55,970 bases of DNA. Source: Acidobacteriota bacterium. Its GTDB lineage: Bacteria > Acidobacteriota > Vicinamibacteria > Vicinamibacterales > Fen-181. The position numbers and the translations under genes are program-made. This document shows, in pieces, positions 53,850 through 55,970 of this stretch. Numbering within the stretch: position 1 is the first letter of the stretch; each line of letters starts with the position of its first letter. A model generated the notes under the pieces. That model made no database searches. It saw only the letters and a program-made list of their open reading frames with translations, and was not told the DNA's origin. Location: assembly GCA_017883185.1 (NCBI GenBank), contig JADGOB010000010.1:1-55970 (forward strand), read 5' to 3'.

Positions 53850-55183
53850 GCAACATCCTCCTGCACTCGGGTTCGCGGCCTGAACAGATAGTACGCCGGA
53901 AGGCCGGCGGCGACCAACAGCAGACCAATTAACGCTTCGACCGGGTCGGCCACGAGCTGGTGGATCGCAATCGCGGCCGCCACGATCGCGAAGAGCGCCG
54001 GCGCGACCGGATACCCCGGCATGCGGTAGGTGGGCTTGTAGTCGGGCCTCCTGCGCGCCACGAACAACCCCACCGCCATGGCGGCAAAGAAGATCCATTC
54101 CGTGTAGACGACGCGGGTAAAGAGCGCCGTGTAGGTGCCCGTCGCCACCAGCACCGACGCCCATACGGCCTGAGCCATGATGGCCCGATGCGGCGTCTGG
54201 AAACGAGGGTGCACGGCGCCGAGCCACCCGAGCGCGCGGCTGTCGCCCGCCATCGAGAAGTAGACGCGCGGCCCAAGCAGCACGATGCCGCTCAACGCGC
54301 CAAACGTGGAAAAGACGACCAGTGCCGACATCAAAGCCCCGCCGCCGTAACCGAGCACGGCATCGGCCGCATCGGCAGCCACGCGGGTCGACTCCATCAC
54401 GCGGTCGAGCGGGAGTATGTACAGGTAGACGGTGTTCAGCGCCACGTAACACACGGTCACGATCGCGGTGCCCAGCATCAGCGCCCTCGGAATGGTCCGC
54501 TTCGCCTCGACTGTCTCTCCCCCGATATAGGTCACCATGTGCCAGCCGCCGAATGCGAACAGTCCCGCCGCCACCGCCCGCGGAAACTGCGCAAGCGCGT
54601 CGGGCGGCGTGCGGCTCCCGGCGAAATGCGGCAACTGCGCTCCGAGAACGAATCCGAACAGGATGATCAGCGCGACCGCACAGAGCTTGCCCAGCGTGAA
54701 GCCGGCCTGCACGCGGCTGCCGAACCTGACACCCACGTAATTGATCGCCGAGAGCACGAGGATGGCCGCGACCGCCGCAGCCTGCTGCGCGGCCGGCGAG
54801 AGCGGCACGAAGTACGCGGCATAGCGGCCGAACACGACAGCGATCGCCGCGATGATGCCCGAGTGCATCGTCCAGAACATCGCCCACGCCCAAAGGAACC
54901 CCACGGCCGGGGAGAGCGTTTCGCTCAGAAACACATAGACGCCGCCCGTGCGCGGAAACGCGGATGAGAGTTCGGCGCAGATGAGCGAACCGGCGATGGT
55001 GAGCAGGCCGGCCACGGTCCATGCCGCCAGGAGGCCGGGGATCGAGGGCAGCGCGCGACTGATCTCCGAGGGCTGGACGAAGATCGACGCCCCGATAATC
55101 GTGCCGACCACCAGCGCCGTCGCGTGCGGCAGACGGACTGCGCGCTGGAGCGCCGGCGACGGACTGGGAGCGGCTGATGCCAT
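53840..55183 (-). CDS. APC-superfamily amino acid permease
   Basis: A 447-residue inner-membrane transporter with 12 helices. The first helix has the family signature VVGTIIGASIFVQPSEI, and FPRTGGVYVFLSETLSP follows helix 2. A second family motif, FAFGGWHMVTYIGGETVEAKRTIPRAL, with the consensus Glu and Pro, lies near the middle. It probably imports an amino acid or amine as a H+ symporter or exchanger. It precedes the amidohydrolase in one operon, so the two may act on the same compound. Confidence 0.9.
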   Translation of the reverse strand: MASAAPSPSPALQRAVRLPHATALVVGTIIGASIFVQPSEISRALPSIPGLLAAWTVAGLLTIAGSLICAELSSAFPRTGGVYVFLSETLSPAVGFLWAWAMFWTMHSGIIAAIAVVFGRYAAYFVPLSPAAQQAAAVAAILVLSAINYVGVRFGSRVQAGFTLGKLCAVALIILFGFVLGAQLPHFAGSRTPPDALAQFPRAVAAGLFAFGGWHMVTYIGGETVEAKRTIPRALMLGTAIVTVCYVALNTVYLYILPLDRVMESTRVAADAADAVLGYGGGALMSALVVFSTFGALSGIVLLGPRVYFSMAGDSRALGWLGAVHPRFQTPHRAIMAQAVWASVLVATGTYTALFTRVVYTEWIFFAAMAVGLFVARRRPDYKPTYRMPGYPVAPALFAIVAAAIAIHQLVADPVEALIGLLLVAAGLPAYYLFRPRTRVQEDVACR

Positions 55184-55310
55184 GAAGCCCGCATCCTAGC
55201 ACGGGCGCCGATTTCCGCCGACACCCGTTGATCCGCGCGGGCGAAGATAGGGCGGCACGAGCGCGGGGCCGTCCGAGAACCCATCGGCGGTCCCGCACGT
55301 CTAACTCTCC

Positions 55311-55970
55311 GTGAGCCATCGAATACTCCTGGTTTGCATTGGTCTGTTCTGCAGCCTCGTTCAACCTGACTGGTCGGCCGCCGGTCCTCCCGCGGCTTCG
55401 TCTTCCGACCCCGTTCCCATCGTCCTGCTGCGGCGAAGTGCGAAGCGTGGGCCGGGCCAGGTCGGCCTGCCCCCCAGCCTCATGGGTGAGGACCGTCCCG
55501 CGTTCGAGGCGCGCATGTACCGCGACGTCATGCCTCCGGAGCCGGGCGGGGCACTCGAGAACGCGTCGCAGATGATGGCCAGCGAGGGCGTGATCGCGAC
55601 GCTCTTCTACCGGCTAGCCAGCGACGAGCGGTTGAAGAACGCCTATCGCGAGGCGGCCTTCTACGAAGCGTTCCTTCAGCCGGATCAGGTTGCCGAGCTT
55701 CATCGGCTCGGGCCGCAGGCCGTGGTCTCGGCAGCGGAGAACATCTATCTCAAGATGTTCGACGTGATGCACCGTTCGTTCACCTGGGGCAGCTGGCCGG
55801 CGATTGCGTTCGTGTCCGCATACGCGAAGCAGTTCCCGGGCGAGGCGTCGGCCGTCTACGACGTGTTCCTCGACGTGACGCGCGGGGTGACGGTGGATCG
55901 CGCCGCGCACACCCGCCATGGCGAGCCCGGATACCTCGCGGGATTGCGCGACCGACTGCTGGCTGGTGAG
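55311..55970 (+). CDS. secreted protein of unknown function, 3' end outside the window (partial)
   Basis: 220 codons are open to the right edge. It starts with GTG at 55311 and a short hydrophobic signal (ILLVCIGLFCSLVQ) with an Ala-rich cleavage region. The rest is a helical, hydrophilic domain with no motif that I recognise. No clear Shine-Dalgarno site precedes it, so a later Met is possible but would lose the signal. The reading frame uses normal high-GC codons. The gene is divergent from the APC permease. Confidence 0.6.
   Translation, partial: MSHRILLVCIGLFCSLVQPDWSAAGPPAASSSDPVPIVLLRRSAKRGPGQVGLPPSLMGEDRPAFEARMYRDVMPPEPGGALENASQMMASEGVIATLFYRLASDERLKNAYREAAFYEAFLQPDQVAELHRLGPQAVVSAAENIYLKMFDVMHRSFTWGSWPAIAFVSAYAKQFPGEASAVYDVFLDVTRGVTVDRAAHTRHGEPGYLAGLRDRLLAGE

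Overview
The window looks like a chromosomal segment of a high-GC soil or sediment bacterium, most plausibly Acidobacteriota (Vicinamibacteria-like). This is an inference from gene content: a MacB/FtsX 'orphan' permease of the kind amplified in Acidobacteriota, an ECF sigma factor paired with a Ser/Thr kinase-TPR protein, an M64 peptidase, tandem M28 peptidases and DUF362/Fe-S operons. No rRNA or tRNA gene was seen, so taxonomy is not proven. No phage, transposase or CRISPR array was found.

Layout. 1-2.8 kb: an AAA ATPase (cut by the window edge) overlaps hutU; behind hutU lies a remnant of a histidine ammonia-lyase-type gene. 2.9-10.4 kb: purA, a PilZ protein, an ABC exporter pair, a YqgE/AlgH protein, an isoaspartyl peptidase, an M64 peptidase and a small ferredoxin. 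10.6-17.9 kb: a rhomboid protein with a zinc ribbon, a quinone oxidoreductase, a methyltransferase, then argR-argG-argH. As read, argG carries a one-base frameshift. A small Cys-rich ORF follows argH behind a promoter that shares 13 identical bases with the argG promoter. 18.2-19.5 kb: an MFS carrier.

19.5-28.1 kb, minus strand: an eleven-gene group 4 [NiFe]-hydrogenase operon, in order MbhDE-, NuoK-, NuoL-, NuoN-, NuoA-, NuoB-, NuoC-, catalytic large subunit-, NuoH- and NuoI-like, ending with a maturation protease. The large subunit keeps both CxxC nickel-binding motifs, so this is a hydrogenase and not complex I. 28.4-33.2 kb: a four-gene operon of two DUF362 proteins, a polyferredoxin membrane protein and a DUF6599 protein. 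Its function is unknown and it is probably redox-related.

33.2-46 kb: an FKBP lipoprotein, an outer-membrane protein, a MATE exporter, tandem M28 peptidases, an HDOD protein, an SGNH lipoprotein, a type II topoisomerase A subunit and a PfkB kinase. 46-56 kb: the orphan FtsX permease, the kinase/ECF sigma pair, a small secreted protein, an ACMSD-type amidohydrolase overlapping an APC permease, and a secreted protein cut by the right edge.

Two families of structured repeats run through the window. Family 1 is a 127-bp element in two inverted copies, with an 11-bp stem capped by a GNRA tetraloop (GUGA in one copy, GCGA in the other). Family 2 is a 67-bp imperfect hairpin in three full copies plus two fragments. 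Apart from one fragment, the copies sit directly behind, or run into the 3' end of, a gene in the same orientation. Several supply stop codons, codons or a -35 box to neighbouring genes.
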